NCBI GenBank assembly: GCA_951640195.1
Contig: OX621170.1
Coordinates: forward strand, 1,550,001-1,614,000
Direction of reading: 5' to 3'
Origin: Porpolomopsis calyptriformis
Lineage: Eukaryota; Basidiomycota; Agaricomycetes; Agaricales; Hygrophoraceae
Length of the DNA stretch: 64,000 bases
A program made the translations under genes and the position numbers. The notes beneath the pieces are model-generated. The model saw nothing but the letters and a program-made list of their open reading frames with translations. It was not told where the DNA came from and did not search any database. Below are positions 10,670 through 23,800 of this stretch, piece after piece; positions within the stretch are counted from its first letter, which is position 1, and each line of letters starts with the position of its first letter.

Positions 10670-13000
10670 TATCTATTGGGTGCAGTATCTCTGGTACAAG
10701 TGGTGGCAAAGGGTTAAAACATACTATAAATAGTGGTAAATACAGCCTCTATACCGCTCTGAGGTGCCAAACACCTATCAACACTGATCACCTGCCTCTG
10801 TAGGCTCTGTAACAGCCATATCTGTTACATTAGCGTACTTATTGTATGCTGGCTTTGAATACGACGGCGTCTCTTTATTCATCGTCTGATTTGTTGGCGG
10901 CCGCATATTCGCAGTTGCTTTAGGCTGACTGGTTACTCCAGATGTTGCCTTGCGTCGCTCATCATAGCGATGCTTTATTCAAATGCTCTCTTCAACACGT
11001 CAAGCAACTTTGAGGATCATCTCAAGTGACAAGGTTTCGGCGGTAACGCCTTTCTGGACAACTGCATCAGTTATCCTTGCAGGTAGACCCAATAACAATT
11101 GGGTTTTAAACATATACGAGTCAGGCTCGTGTATCATACAACCTGCATACCTCTCAAGGTCATAGAAAAATCCTGAGACACCACCTTCCATGGTGTACTT
11201 TCTCGAATAGAATTTCATTGTAGCATCCTGTATGGATGCTTCATGAATGAACTGGTCATACAGTCCAGTGATGACCTCTTTAAATGTCCATCAGCATTTT
11301 TGCCTAGACACACTGTCGACATTGTCATTGAACCATTGTCTTGCTTTGTCCGCAAGATAAATAGCCGTTAAAGCAATACACTCTGGCTCAGCATTAGGTC
11401 CAGCATAGTTGGACAATTTCAACCATCTCAAGAATGATTGAAGCCACCCATCAAATTTCTTAATGTCCTCCTCACTGCTATACTCTTTTGGAGTAGGCAG
11501 TTTAGGTGATGAGGTTCGGAGACCGGATAGGTTTCCTTTCAGTAGTTTGCCCACTTGTTCATCAATTAATTTATGATATTTACGATGAATGTCTCTGAGG
11601 TAATCAGAGCGTCGATCTTTCCCCTCATATTTATGAGGTTTACGGCTATGACTTCTGTGTCATACTGTTGTTTTTGACGTCTGTTTAGACATTCTCTTAC
11701 TACTATGTCCTGTAGTGTCGGATGGTCAATTCCTCAATTAGTCACTTCCAGTGTCCATCGTTTCGCTACAATTGGACTCATCATCAGAAGATGATCCTTG
11801 ATCTGGGTCATCTGAATCACCGTCGTCTGACTGGTGATACTGCCTTCTATCTGAGGGTGGCCTGCGGTCTCATTTGGACTGCTCATTTTGTCCTTCTGCC
11901 CATAAATCTATGGTTTCTCCAGAAGCGTTGAAGGTGATGCCTTGATCGTCCAGGCCGGATCTTCCAGTTTCACGGATGTCACTATTTCTCAACCTTTAGA
12001 TGGCCACTCTATCCTTGAGTGCAAATGTTCCCGGTCTCAAGGCTGCTTTGTTTTCTTGTTCGAACAATCTGTTCTGGTCATTCCTTTTCTTACTTCCATG
12101 TCGATGTTTATTGACTTGATCAGCCGCGGCTCACCGTCTCTGATAGATGGAACTCGCCTCGTCTTCTTGTCAAGGACAGTGAAGCTCAGCTTCCGCTTGT
12201 TGCAGAAGTTCGTCTTCTTCATCCCTATCTGGATGAATAGTTGTATCCGTCTTATTTCAATGGGTGTTGTCGCTATTCTTACGCACCATAACCTTGTTAA
12301 GGTTATTGGCTAGCTTCATGAATTCATCACGACTAATTCCGCCCGTTCTCATCTGAACAAGTGCATTGACCCTATCAACTATGTCAGAGAGTGTCTCGCT
12401 CAGTGCCTCGCGGTTCTGCGGGCGCTTTTCTTTTCATCTCTTAGTATGGGTCACAGTCGACATCTGACTGGGTGTGGGCAATGGGTCTCGTCGCTCATAT
12501 TGATCGTCTATTTCATTACGCTGTAATAGATTTAACATTTGATGAACATATACTCATTCATTCAGGTTTCGTAATGAGGAAGGGACTCCTGTCCTCGTTT
12601 GACCCTCAGTGAGGGTGTGCATTAACGTATTGAGCATTGGGTCGATCATCATACTTACACACCAACTTGTTGTCGGCAATGACTCCTCTCTTTCCATAAG
12701 TTGGGAACTGCCATCATCTAAGTTGGCATGATGTCTTCATTCACTCTGGGGTGAATTTATGGCCGATGCTGGCCATCTTTGGGTGTTGCTGAGGTCGTGA
12801 CGTGGCACACTGGAATCATCGATGGCACTTGTCTGCGCTGTTCCCAGGTCATCATTGTCAGGTGGTTTGCCTGGCGAGTTGCGTGCCGTTGAGGCCCATG
12901 TGATTCGAGTCTTTGTGTGGGTCTTTGTCATTGACAGAGGCCATGTCGTCGACAGGGAAGCTTTTTCAAACAAAGTTGATTTACACAGATATTCCACAAT
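10670..13000 (-). pseudogene. Decayed 5' part of Gypsy gag
   Basis: On the minus strand the capsid-like pieces 11554-11291 (LRTSSPKLPTPKEYSSEE, then LADKARQWFNDNVDS) and 11218-11000 are readable, as is a probable N-terminal piece near 12930-12737. Many stops separate them. The order and the position next to the 5' LTR identify gag. Large plus-strand open frames here are antisense shadows. Confidence 0.65.
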
Positions 13001-13022
13001 TTCTTGTAGATGTGCAAAAAAG

Positions 13023-13218
13023 TGTAAGAGTTGGGGATAAGTTATCACACTTTGCTCAATACCAGGATATGCACAGAACCAATGTATTGGGGGCAATCTG
13101 GTATAAGTGGGAGTGGGATGTAAACTTATTGTTTACCTAAGCGTAACCAGTACTTAAGGTATCTGGTACAAATACATACAAACACAGCATGGTGGCTGTA
13201 TATAACATATCTGTTACA
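13023..13218 (-). repeat. 5' LTR of the large Gypsy
   Basis: Partner of 1577-1772. It is followed by the second target copy ATATG at 13219-13223. No standard tRNA-complementary primer site was recognised just inside it on the minus strand. Confidence 0.95.
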
Positions 13219-13412
13219 ATATGGAAGTGGAGTTTAACTATATGAGTCTGATTGAATGTCATCCTGGACAAGCAGCAGCTTTACGATGGCACTATACCTA
13301 TTCTTAGCTGTATATGAAAGGGACATTCAACCATACCAGTCCTTCAAGTCTGCTTGAACATTATCCTAGACAAGCAGCAGCTTTATGATGGCACCATGCC
13401 CTCTTCAAGCTG
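13219..13412. repeat. Right part of the ~100-bp tandem repeat split by the large Gypsy
   Basis: Contains the rest of the interrupted unit and one more complete 102-bp unit (anchors 13266 and 13368). It continues the repeat seen at 1470-1576. Confidence 0.8.
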
Positions 13413-13885
13413 CCAATAGAAGCACACCTAGTTTAGATCTTCCTCATAGTCAAGCTCCCTTCCAGAAATCCCATCAACACCCCAGTAAGCAGCCACATGC
13501 ACTCCCTAAAGTCTCTTGGGAAAATATCAACTTTAACCAGAGAAGTTAGTCAGTGAAATAGTAAGAGCATGTTGAAGTTCCCCTACAGACAATGATCAAG
13601 ACACAGATGCCCTCCTCATACCAAAACACCCTGTAACACAGGAGGATCATCCTTGCCACATAGAAAAGAAAGATCAAACAGTACAAGTTGGACTGTGAAC
13701 CAATACCTCCATGCACAATACTTCCCACCCAACCTCCAAATCCACTCAATAAATGTCTTGGATCATTGCAATGACTGGATGCAATATGTATGGGGATCAA
13801 ATAACCACAATATAATTGCTTGAATGCTTTATTCTATATACTATGAATTATGATAGTAACATATTTGATAATGAGGGAAACTCAC
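13413..13885. other. Unassigned non-coding DNA
   Basis: AT-rich sequence without a supportable gene or repeat. It ends in CTCAC directly before the 580-bp LTR at 13886. Confidence 0.4.
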
Positions 13886-14465
13886 TGTCAGAAATATCTG
13901 TGCCAAATGAGCACACTCATTTTGCGCACTCTCAAGTGATGTCGTGACACCTTGTGCCAAACAAGCATACTCATTTTGCACACCTTTTATAGTGTTCATA
14001 CCAAAATCACTAAAGAGACTGTAACTCAAGAACCAGTGATTGGATTCACTCCAAACTTGGTTCACCAGACTCCTTGAAAGCTGCGCCAAACGGGCACACT
14101 TGTTTCGCACACTCTGAGCCACTGTGCCACTCGGATCATCCATGACGGTCCCTTTCACCCTTTCATTTCACTTCATTCTGTACTCTTATTAAATCCCCTT
14201 TAAAGACTATATTATGGACTATTATCCCTTATATATCAGGTCCCTATGACCTTCAAACACTCGTCCCTTATAGTCCTTCATAGATTTCCCTTTTATTGCT
14301 TCATATATAAAGATACACTTTTTCATAGTAGACTCCCTAGTTTTGACTTACTCGTCTACATACTGTGGTTCCATCCTGAATCCAACAGTCCCTTTGGAAC
14401 TCTTGTCAGCTCTGTATTGTGTCGTGTTAGGCCTAGAGAATCCCCTTGGAACCTCAGTCCTGACA
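13886..14465 (+). repeat. 580-bp LTR, family B, copy 1
   Basis: Starts TGTCAGAAATATCTG and ends CAGTCCTGACA. The same sequence recurs inverted at 24107-24686 and, cut by the window end, at 63675-64000. No primer-binding site follows and no polypurine tract precedes, so it is probably a solo LTR. Its flanks are CTCAC (left) and GATAG (right), which do not match each other but match the flanks of copy 2 in crossed fashion. Confidence 0.9.
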
Positions 14466-15096
14466 GATAGCCATTCCCGGTAATGTAGAGTCACTCAGCA
14501 ATACAATAGATGCAGTGCGAGATGGGGTCTTCAGGGATAGTGGGAGTAGTAACCTCAGATTCATCCTGGTCCAGTATAACTATCAAAAGTTAGTATCCAA
14601 CTTGGTATACCTCTAGCTAATCTTCGAGTTGATTCTTCTTGTCATTAAAGTCACTATCCTTGTCAAACATGTACTAGTGATAGTTGTAGTTAAGTTCGCA
14701 TCAATGCACTCTAGAAATAAAAGGGATGTAGGTCTCAGGGCATCTAGAAAGGTGCTCAACCTTAGCAAAAGGGAGCCCTCAGTAGTTTCAATTTTGTCCC
14801 AGCTTGTCAATGGTATTGGTATGCCATCTCAGCTTCTTGAACTGTCAGGTAACCAGGACACTGTTAGAAGAAGAAGAGGAGGAAGAAGAAGTGGGGGGGA
14901 GGTTGGAGGTAGAAGTAGGGGGGTTCCCTCAAGGTGGATGCCTGCCAGTTGACTTGCAGGTATAGAGGATTTCATGGGGCATTTCATGCTTCTTTTAATG
15001 ATTGTTAGGAAGGAGAAGTCCTTATAATCATTGGAGATTGAAAAGGGGAAAGAGAGATTTAATGATTGTGATATTGGTAGTATCTGTGAAAGAGAG
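14466..15096. other. Unassigned DNA with a purine tract
   Basis: Probably the 3' tail of the Gypsy remnant to its right. A GAA/GAGG-rich tract lies at about 14867-14920. The plus-strand open frame across it is low-complexity and not supported as a gene. Confidence 0.35.
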
Positions 15097-15898
15097 TTAA
15101 ATCACTGCTTGAATTGATTTTTCATAATTCATCAAGACCACTTTTGTGTGCTTGAGGTTCCATTGTAGTTCCCAGGTGGCTACCTCTATTGGGTAGCCTT
15201 TCCACTTGATTAAGTATTGCCAATTTTGTTTTCCTAGGGTGTAATTTAAGATATGTTCCACTTCATACTTGGGTTCCCCTTTGATCATGTCTGGAGGTGG
15301 TCAGAGGTTGTCATCTTCCTCAATTGGGGGATGGAGATTCTCCTCTAGAGCCTTAAGTAGCAAAATGTGAAACACAGGGTGAATCCTCCATAACATCAGT
15401 AGCTTTAGTCAGTAAGCTATAGGTGATACTTGTTTTAGAATTATAAAAGGTCCAAGCTGGTGGATATCCAGTTTCTTTGCTGGCCAGCTAGTTTTCAAAT
15501 TCTTGGCATCAAGCTAGACCCTTTGTCCTTTATAAAACATGGGTTCTTTTTGATGTTTTCAATCAGCATAGAGCTTCATTGAGTGAGCAGTCTTCTAAAG
15601 AGATTCTTCAGCATTCTCTCTAGCTCTGGTGAGCTGCACATAAAACTCATTGGCATTGGGATGTGAGGTCTGGGTTGGAACTGATAAGGGGGTGTGAGGG
15701 TGTCAACCATACTCAAGCCAGAAGGGGGATTAGTGAGTGGAGGAATGTTCTCAGTTGTTATAAGTGAACTCCACCAGAGCTAACTAATCTTTCTAATCAT
15801 CTTGCATAAAGTTAGTGTAGAGCTGTATGTATTGCTCTAACTCTTGATTAGTTTGTTTGGTTTATCCATCTATTTGGGGGTGATAGGTGGTAGAAAGC
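15097..15898 (-). pseudogene. Gypsy fragment: integrase C-terminus and chromodomain
   Basis: Reading the minus strand from 15898, interrupted integrase sequence (YHPQ-like start, then NQELEQYIQLY) leads into an open 63-codon chromodomain at 15288-15097 (YEVEHIL, YLIKWKGYP, TWEL). Several stops interrupt the integrase part. It is related to, but diverged from, the nested Gypsy at 26283-27080. An LTR at 15899 truncates it. Confidence 0.75.
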
Positions 15899-16306
15899 TG
15901 TTAGGATTACTATTTCCATCCACTTCCACTCTTTTCCCTTATTAGGACTTATCTGTCTTACTATGTCTTAGACCTATCTGTCTCATAATAGCTTGCCGTG
16001 TCTTAGACTTATCTGTCTTATGATGACTGACTATGTCTTAGACTTATAATAGCTTACCATGTCTTATATATGTCTCAGGACTGATCACCCTAGACATTCT
16101 GACTCAGTCACATACATGTGACTGCCCCTAATTATCCATTACTATATAAGACCAGTAGCTACCCCTGTATCTGTAGTTTTTGACTTACTCATCTGCATAC
16201 CTGAACTTGGTATTGCAACAGCTTTTGTACTCATCCATTCGTTATCCCTATCAACAAGTTTATCCTTAGTCAGGCCTCGAGACCTAAACAAGCTCAGGTC
16301 CTAACA
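15899..16306 (-). repeat. Diverged 408-bp LTR related to the nested Gypsy LTR
   Basis: Starts TGTTAGGATTAC and ends CAGGTCCTAACA, the reverse orientation of the 373-bp LTRs at 25866 and 31556 but with extra internal sequence. The flanks AAAGC and AAAAC differ at one position (G/A), possibly a decayed target duplication. It abuts the integrase fragment. Confidence 0.8.
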
Positions 16307-17939
16307 AAAACACATAGAGAGAGGAGGTGAGGAAATTCACAACAAGAGTCAGGGTCCTGTAAATCCTAACATGTATGTGATTAAATATGCATGGTTCGAT
16401 TTCAATGAAGGGGTTGAGACCATCATCTGAAGAATCTGGGGGTGAAGGAGTGGTATAGAATGAGTTGAGAGAAAGCAAAGAACAGGATGAGGCAGGGGAA
16501 GGGTTGGCAGAAACGGGAGGGGTGAGGTCGAATGTGAGGTGGGAGAACTTGAGCATAAGAACTTTGAGGTCAGCCTGGTCAATGTCTAGTGCATCAATGG
16601 CTTGTTGCTCAGAGTAGCTAATGAGCTGACTTGAGGAAGCCTAAGGGGGTTGATGAGGGGGAGAGTAGGATGGGGGCAGATCAGAGGAAGATGGGTCTAG
16701 GGTGGTAGTTGAATTTGATACCATGTGGATTGTCTCTGTGGTTTTTGAAATGAAAGAGGATGGGCTAGTTGAGGGGGAGCCTGTTGAACTTCTGGAGAGG
16801 CAACAGCATGGCTTTGCTTGATAACTCAAAGCAAAGCAGTCAGTGTCAGATGAAGTTTGACCAGTGACTCTTGTGAAGAAAAGCTAGGTGAGGGAGGAGT
16901 CTTGATTATCTGTTACATTGGCAGTCAAAATCTCAGGTGGCTTTTCTGGGGACAATGAAGAGTCTATCGCATAAGATAGAGGGAATGAAGTTGATAATCA
17001 AGACTAAGGAGGTACAAGTGTTCTGTACTCTACTTATATCTATCTAAGTCTTGATTGTGATAGTGATTACCATGGAGATGATCCATGGAATGGCTGACAA
17101 ATGCTAACCAATTGTGCAGCCTTGTGCAGCTACTGTAGAGTACATCTTTAACAACCAATAGCATAACTGCCTCTAATCTATGAGGATTAATGATTAGATA
17201 GGAGGGAGATAAGATAAAATTAGATAAGATAGGAAAGGAAAGTGAATGAAGATGATAAAAAAGTGGAACATCCATAACAATCACTGCCAGCATTGAGTTC
17301 AACAAGCTTATACAACTCCAACTTATCTCTCAGGCTCCGAAAAGAATGTGTCTGTATAATACTCCTCTAATATAGGTTCTCCAAGTCAAAAAGGTTACAG
17401 ATTTTGATCTGCTTCTCACTGAATCATACTCCATTATTATTGTCATCTTTGGCAGCACTCCCCACAAGCTAAGTTACAATGTCTCAGAAGCTTGCTATCC
17501 TTTCAGTGTCATCAGCCTCATTTGTAGTCTCGCTTTCAGTATTGGTAGCAGGGATAGGGTTGGTGTGAATGTTTGAAAGTGTTCCAGGAGGTTGGGGACT
17601 AGTTTCTGTGGTGTGAGATGTAGTTTTATGAGATAGGCATGCTTTAGCTGTACTAGCTTGTATGTGTTCATCTCGAAGATGCATGTGCAGTTCAGCAAGG
17701 TTAGTTATTGCCTGAGTATGCAGGCAGGATCAAAGCCAAGTTAGCATCAGTCCAAACTCGCTGAACAGTTATTTGCAAGATACTAAGTTGGCACATATAG
17801 ACAAGATGCATCATGCAAGCTTTTGTAGTGCTGATGGCTCTGCCTGCCTAAATCGCAAGCCATCATACATCTGGAGGGGATCAGGAAATGTGCCCTGGAA
17901 GATGCAAATTAGATTACTCAGCCTAACCAACACAATTTG
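16307..17939. other. Unassigned transposon-like DNA
   Basis: Minus-strand open pieces at 16829-16284 (Ser/Pro/Thr-rich) and 17698-17484 are present, but no domain could be named and stops interrupt them. The first runs into the LTR at 16306. They may be the N-terminal part of some transposon protein. Confidence 0.3.
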
Positions 17940-20507
17940 AACACACCTTTGCCTCTGCCTTGGCATGAATACCTGCTACCCAATCACCAATAGAGCTGTA
18001 TGCACCTTTTCCCTCTAAATAGTCACAGACTTCAGAGAAGATGTTAGGTGGGGTTGGCATGCTGTAAAAGTGAGTCCAAAGATGATGAAGGAGGTTGAAG
18101 ACATTGAAATTGTTGAGACATGATGTCTGGGCAAAGGGTGCTATCTTATAGAGAGGGTTAAGAATAACAGTGGCAATAAAAACTTCCTAATCACTCTTTG
18201 CCCACTGCTTTTCAATACTATCCAGAATGACTTGAATCATATTATCATAGCTTCCAGCTTCTGCCATTAACTGCTGATATTCAGTATAAAGTGACCCAAA
18301 AACAAGGAGAACATGGTCAAGACCATAGTAGGTTGATTGTACAATACATAACACTTGAGCTAGTGGTTCCAGATGTTTTTGATTCTAGAGCATAATTAAT
18401 TAGTTACTAGCAGAAGATGTGTTAATCGAGAGAGACTTCGCAAGTGAATTCAAGAATACTGGATCCTTGATGATCTTCACCATACTTGTTGCTTTTGCTC
18501 GCATTGCAGTATTCCCACAAATCACTCATCTCTCCTCCACTAGGAGCTCCTCATCAGCTTCAACTATTTGTTCCAGAGTTCATCTAAGCTCAAGTATGCG
18601 CTGGTATGCTAGATAGTGTGCTATCCATCATATTAAGACTGCTCAGATGATAGCAAGGACTTCCTTTTTTAAGCCTGGATTTGCAACCTGAAGTGCAATC
18701 TGGATATCTCAAAGGATGGCCAAAAGCTGGGTCTTGCTCTGAAGCCATGATATAACTTCATTTGCATTGTTGGCATATGCTAATATCCATAACCCACACT
18801 TGAAATAGTCACCTATGATAAGGTTTATCCAGTAAAATAACAAAGGTTAGATTAACAAATATACTATCTAATATAAAGGACTTTCCTAGTAAGTGTAACA
18901 ATCAGGAGTGATATGATGTGGGCATTCCTTCTGCAATAATACCCTACCCTTTCATGATTCACCTGATGCATCAGATGTCAGTGCAACAACAATAGCACCC
19001 CAATCCTTCTCCAAGTGTTCCTTTATACTCTGAATATGCTTGAGTAACTCAACTGCAGTCTTGCACTCTGTTGAAGTATCCTGGACCTGCACAGTGTGAA
19101 CCTGAAGTGAACATGTCAATTAAATTGTCACGTTTGAGACCTGGGTGGAATACATACCTTGCATTGAGCTGTTGTAATTATGAAAGCAATGTAGTGATGA
19201 AAATTTATCCTAGACCACCTATCACACTGAATAGTGACTTCTAACCCTTTTGTGCTTTCCATTGCAGCTTTCCAATACTTACTAACTTCCATAGGGATCC
19301 AATAGTTTGTGAGGCTTCTGCAACCAACTATCCAAGCACCAGGAATAAATTCCACACAGAAGGCATACCATTTAGGATTTTCAACCCATATAAAGGGAAA
19401 TCCACAAGTAGCAGTTAATCTTGCAAGGTGGCTGGCAAAGCAATCTTGATAGCTATCAGATCAAACTAGAAGTTCTAATTGACTGCTTTGATGTGAGAGT
19501 CATAATGTGCGCATTCATTTGGCTGGTTGGAAAGAATCATCAGAAGGCAGACTAGGGGATAGTATTGAGTATAAGTCAGAAAGATATAGTGATAGTGGTA
19601 TTGAACTGCCACTTGCTGAGCAAGTAGAGGGAGGGTGACTATGTATAAAGTGTAGGTTTGGTGCCGCAACAACTGGAATAGGTGCTGGAATGGAAGGATA
19701 ACCCATGGAAGTTATATTGGTTGGCACCAAGGGTAGAATGAAAAGAGGTGATGGTAGAGGTTGAGATGACATTTCATAGTAATCTCATTATCTTGATAGT
19801 CTTGAAGGGCTTAGTAAAAGACCTGTTTTGATAGCTTCCTCCTATGCAAGCTGCCTAAGATAGTCAGGTTGATGTGGACATCTTGTATGCAAGTGATGCA
19901 GCATTGTCTCTTTCCGACCTTGTACCTATAGTGCATGGGAATCATTAAGATGATATGCCCATACTACTTGATCCTTTAGTAACTGGTGATCATAAGCACA
20001 CATGTTACTCACAAAGCTCTTGAATCTTTGCTAATTCACATGGATGTTGTTGTCATCTATCACAAACATCCTTCTAATCCTTGGCTGCAGCATTTGCCAG
20101 CTATACATTCCAGCACCTCTTACAGAAAAGCTTAGGGTGGCCTCGATTTTCTGGCTTTGAGTAAGCATGAGGATCCTTGATAGATAGAAGAGGATGGTCA
20201 CAGAAATATTGCCAGTACCATTGGGGTTGGGCTATTGAAAAAAAGTTATGTGAGCAGCAAAACTTTTATTAAGTGATTATATACATACAGCCTTATGTTC
20301 TGACCTCATGTTTACCTCAAGGGATGTAATAGTTGAGAGCAAAATATAATACAATTGCGCATATAGCATAACAGATAAATGTGGCTAAATATGGATAATC
20401 ACTATAGCTATAGTCATGGGTAGTGGTGACCCCTGTGGCAATCCATTATTAGTGGTTGATGGTGCACCACTTGTAGCTATGGCACTGCCAACACTGCTGT
20501 TAGGCAT
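17940..20507 (-). pseudogene. Decayed hAT-family transposase
   Basis: Reading the minus strand from ATG 20507: a zinc-finger-like part near 20200-20080, then 19355-19128 with the hAT core feel (TIQCDRWSRINFHHYIAFI), a segment near 19050-18950 matching the region after the first catalytic Asp (DWGAIVVALTSDASGES), and a C-terminal part near 18300-17940 (IEKQWAKSD, VFIATVILNPLYK, YLEGKGAYSS) typical of the hAT dimerisation end. Many stops and frame changes occur. Terminal inverted repeats were not found. Identification rests on recalled family motifs. Confidence 0.65.
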
Positions 20508-20786
20508 TGTTATAAACTGGTTGTTCAGAATGCATTTTACTTCAGGTGTTCTGTCCCAAGAGATGAAGGTATGGTTCTAAGTCCTTGTTATGAGTAGCTA
20601 ATGAGGAATCAGACTTAGGGTCTGATATGTACAAGAGGTACTCTTTATATACTGACTACTTATCTGTGTGAGTCAGTGCAACATAAACATGTGTGGAGAT
20701 AAGGGATGAGTCATCGTGACTGATGACGAATCATAAGGGGTTGAAACATAACAGAAATGAAAAGTGTCTGCATATGGATAGAGTAA

Positions 20787-20878
20787 TGGGGAATCCCGGA
20801 GAAAGGCAATGGGGAATCCCAACGAAAGAATGTGGGGAATCACAAGATAAGAATGTGGGGAATCCCAAGATAAGATAC
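20787..20878. repeat. 23-bp tandem repeat x 4
   Basis: Units beginning TGGGGAATCCC (one reads TGGGGAATCAC) start at 20787, 20810, 20833 and 20856, exactly 23 bp apart. Confidence 0.9.
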
Positions 20879-23800
20879 AGGTTTGCATATGATAAGATAA
20901 AGGAAAGAAGAAAAATTACAACTGTGACAGGCATCCACTCTCTGTGCTGTTTAATACAATCAGGTTGAATCCCATATCAGAGGTCAGGGACATTCCTATC
21001 TCACTGGACATCAAAGATCTTTTACTAGTGCTCTGTATGGATACTGTTAAGAACCATATCGCATTGCAGCATATTTACAGCTATATGGGAATGGCTCTTT
21101 GGCAACAGGCAGTGGTGGAAAGGTTAGGTGTTAATGGGGGGACTGCAAAAGCTCTTATTTGCTTAATAAGAAATCTTGACTAACACTCTGCTTTGTATAT
21201 GATAATACACAATACATACAATGTTCACACCTTGTTGGGACTTAAAATTAAAACAAACAGGCTGCCATCTGCAGCCCTGTTTGGGCAAACCAGCATACAA
21301 AATCCATACCATAAATGAGGAATGAATAACCCCATCCAAATCAGTAAGGTCCAACATATGCCTTTTGCAACCTACATGTATACTTGATCCATCTCCTATC
21401 ATCTGAGTTTCTGTCAACATTCCACTCTACTAAACCAAAGTCAGAGAACACAGGGGTTGAAGCAGGGGTGTTTCTCTGCAAATAGTGAAAGAGGCTGCAG
21501 TACCTGGCTTAAAGCAGGTATAGCAGTCTGCTACTATACTGGGATGAGGTGCTGAATCTGATGGGTGATCTACTCACACTAGATACCACACAAAAGGTGA
21601 TTGTGTATGGCTTACCCAGGATTAGAGGGAATGATTATATCATTGTCCTTGATTTTGTGTACACATCTATGCTCTGAACATCAAAGAAACAATTGTGATT
21701 GTGCATCAGGAAATATTACAAGCATTACACATGATCCCATAGAGGCCAGACTTCTGGGAAAGGTCCTGCAATTGGCTCCATCAACCCTAGCAGAGGCAAC
21801 AGCATACTATCTGTAGCCACATTGGTGCAAACAAGTGACTGTCCAGGTACTGGACATCTCTCTTCAGAAGGTTGAGCACTGTGTGTTAGACTTGTGATGG
21901 ATGAGTTATACCCCAGATATCAAGTGGATAACTAAGGATAGGCTGACCTTGCCTATCTAACTACTCTTATATACATGATAGTGTACCCTATACCCTGATG
22001 ACTAACAAGGACACTAAGTAGTGCTGACTACATGGCTAAACGGAGCTGGCTAAGCTATTATCAAATCGAGATTATATAAAATGATAAGTCTAGGCAAAGG
22101 TCCAAGATAAAAGAGGATAACAAACCATTGATATAACCCCTTGGTCCCCTAAGCTCTGGAGGACATGTTCCATATATCTACGTGATCCCCAAGACGTCCA
22201 CTACACTGCTACAATGTCCTCAACTACGCGATTCAGCTTCCTGTCCAGCGATTTATCTCCAAATTCTCCAAATTTCTTTGAATTCCTTGATCCTTCGATT
22301 TGGAATCGCAGCTCATATCAAAGGATGCATCTGATAGCCATATGTCCATTGTGTATATTTTCATCGTTTCCATTGACCCTTTCACTGGTGGCTTCGTTCA
22401 GAAGTCTCATCCCTTTACTATATAGCATACAAAGGGATCCTTGTTTTCACAGATATATTTACTTGTAGATATGTTTGTATCATAGAGAAGGAAGATAGAT
22501 TCCATCGTCCCACGTCTAGTCCTTCATGTTTGAGCCTCTTTGACCACCTCTAGCACTCTAGAGAGTGCTCCGACTTTCTGATTTCTTCTATTTCTTCAAT
22601 TTTTACAATTTCTTTAATAGCTCCTTTCTATTGTGCCTCCCATCATCTCTCAGGGCAGATTCCAGAGCTCAGATGGCTCCACATCGCATCACCATGACCA
22701 AATAGAGTACATCCATGGACTAGGTAACCAGTCCTTGACAGGGATAGCCTAGAATGCGATTGTAACACTATGAAGCAAAGGTTAGAAATGATTCTTGACA
22801 TTAAGTGAAAGCTATCTGGGCAGATTCATACTATCCCTGATACAATGACTGCATAATAGGGCCCCAGTATGGATGCACAGCAAGGAACACCAAGTCCTTG
22901 TAGTAATATTCATACCACTATTTGTAAAACTTCTTCTGAAAAATCTTTCTGGTATGCACTAGTCTCTAATTCCTTGATGGAATTTCAGATCTAATGCACC
23001 ATTTATTCAGTGGATTACAAAAATTGAACAGGAATACATACTGAGGTGCAGATGATCACCACAGAGCACAGTGGATATGTGTTTTTAAAAAGAAAAGAGA
23101 ATTCCTGGATTATTATCAAGAGAATTTCACGCAACATCATCTCAAGGAAGGGATGGTTATACACTAATTCAAGTCCCTGTTGATAGGAATAAGCTTCCAT
23201 TCTAATGATAAAAAAAAGAATTTACCATGCTTGTAGTTTACCCTGATTGAAGAAAGTTGTAAGTATTCAACAACTCCTAAACCTAACCATTAATGTCTTC
23301 CAGAGTAGCCAGTTAATCTGGGCAGTTACCTTGAATGACTGGATCACATAGGCTAATGACTCCACTTGCACATTGGGTTTTCAGGTGACCTTGATCTTGT
23401 TCAATCATAGCAGCAATCTAGGGTAAGTTAGTGGATATTAATGCATTAGTATAATATGAAAAAAAAGCTTATACAATTGGGATTTTGTTGGGGTCTCCAG
23501 TGTGGAAGCTTGAATCTGGTGTGTAATGAGCATCTAACTCAAAATTGAATTGTTGAAAGTACACCAATACTATATTCGAGATATACCTAGGTACATGAAT
23601 CTGTAGCACACTGATTCTTGATCATTTTATCTGCTATAATGCATTGGGGTTGAGTAAACACCATGGCTGAACACAGTCATCTGGCTTGAATCAACATCTG
23701 CTGTACATCTGTAGGATAGGAGCTGATTTTTTTACTTCTTTGCTTTCATCCTTAGCTAGAGGTAGAGGTTAAAGAGGTCTTCAGCATTGTGATGGAGGTA

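Larger units (their letters stand above)
1577..13218 (-). mobile_element. Full-length Ty3/Gypsy chromovirus, 11.6 kb, TSD ATATG
   Basis: Two 196-bp LTRs (1577-1772 and 13023-13218) start TGTAAGAG and end CTGTTACA. They are flanked by a perfect 5-bp duplication ATATG (1572-1576 and 13219-13223). Coding runs on the minus strand in the order gag, zinc knuckle, protease, reverse transcriptase, RNase H, integrase, chromodomain, which defines Ty3/Gypsy with a chromodomain. Between pol and the 3' LTR lie about 4.5 kb with three extra gene-like units, which makes it much longer than a usual 5-7 kb fungal Gypsy. The LTRs differ at 10 positions, all transitions. RT and RNase H have lost catalytic aspartates and gag is full of stops, so the copy is not autonomous. 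Confidence 0.95.

Noticed and set aside
12822..13140. Plus-strand open frames over the 5' LTR and gag start of the large Gypsy
   Set aside because: They are antisense to gag and repeat the LTR frame seen at 1479-1694; no independent support.
15899..16311. AAAGC/AAAAC as a sure target duplication of the 408-bp LTR
   Set aside because: One mismatch in five can be chance, and the DNA to the right does not continue the integrase fragment seen to the left.
20787..20878. Possible CRISPR-like array
   Set aside because: Contiguous 23-bp tandem repeat without spacers in a eukaryote.
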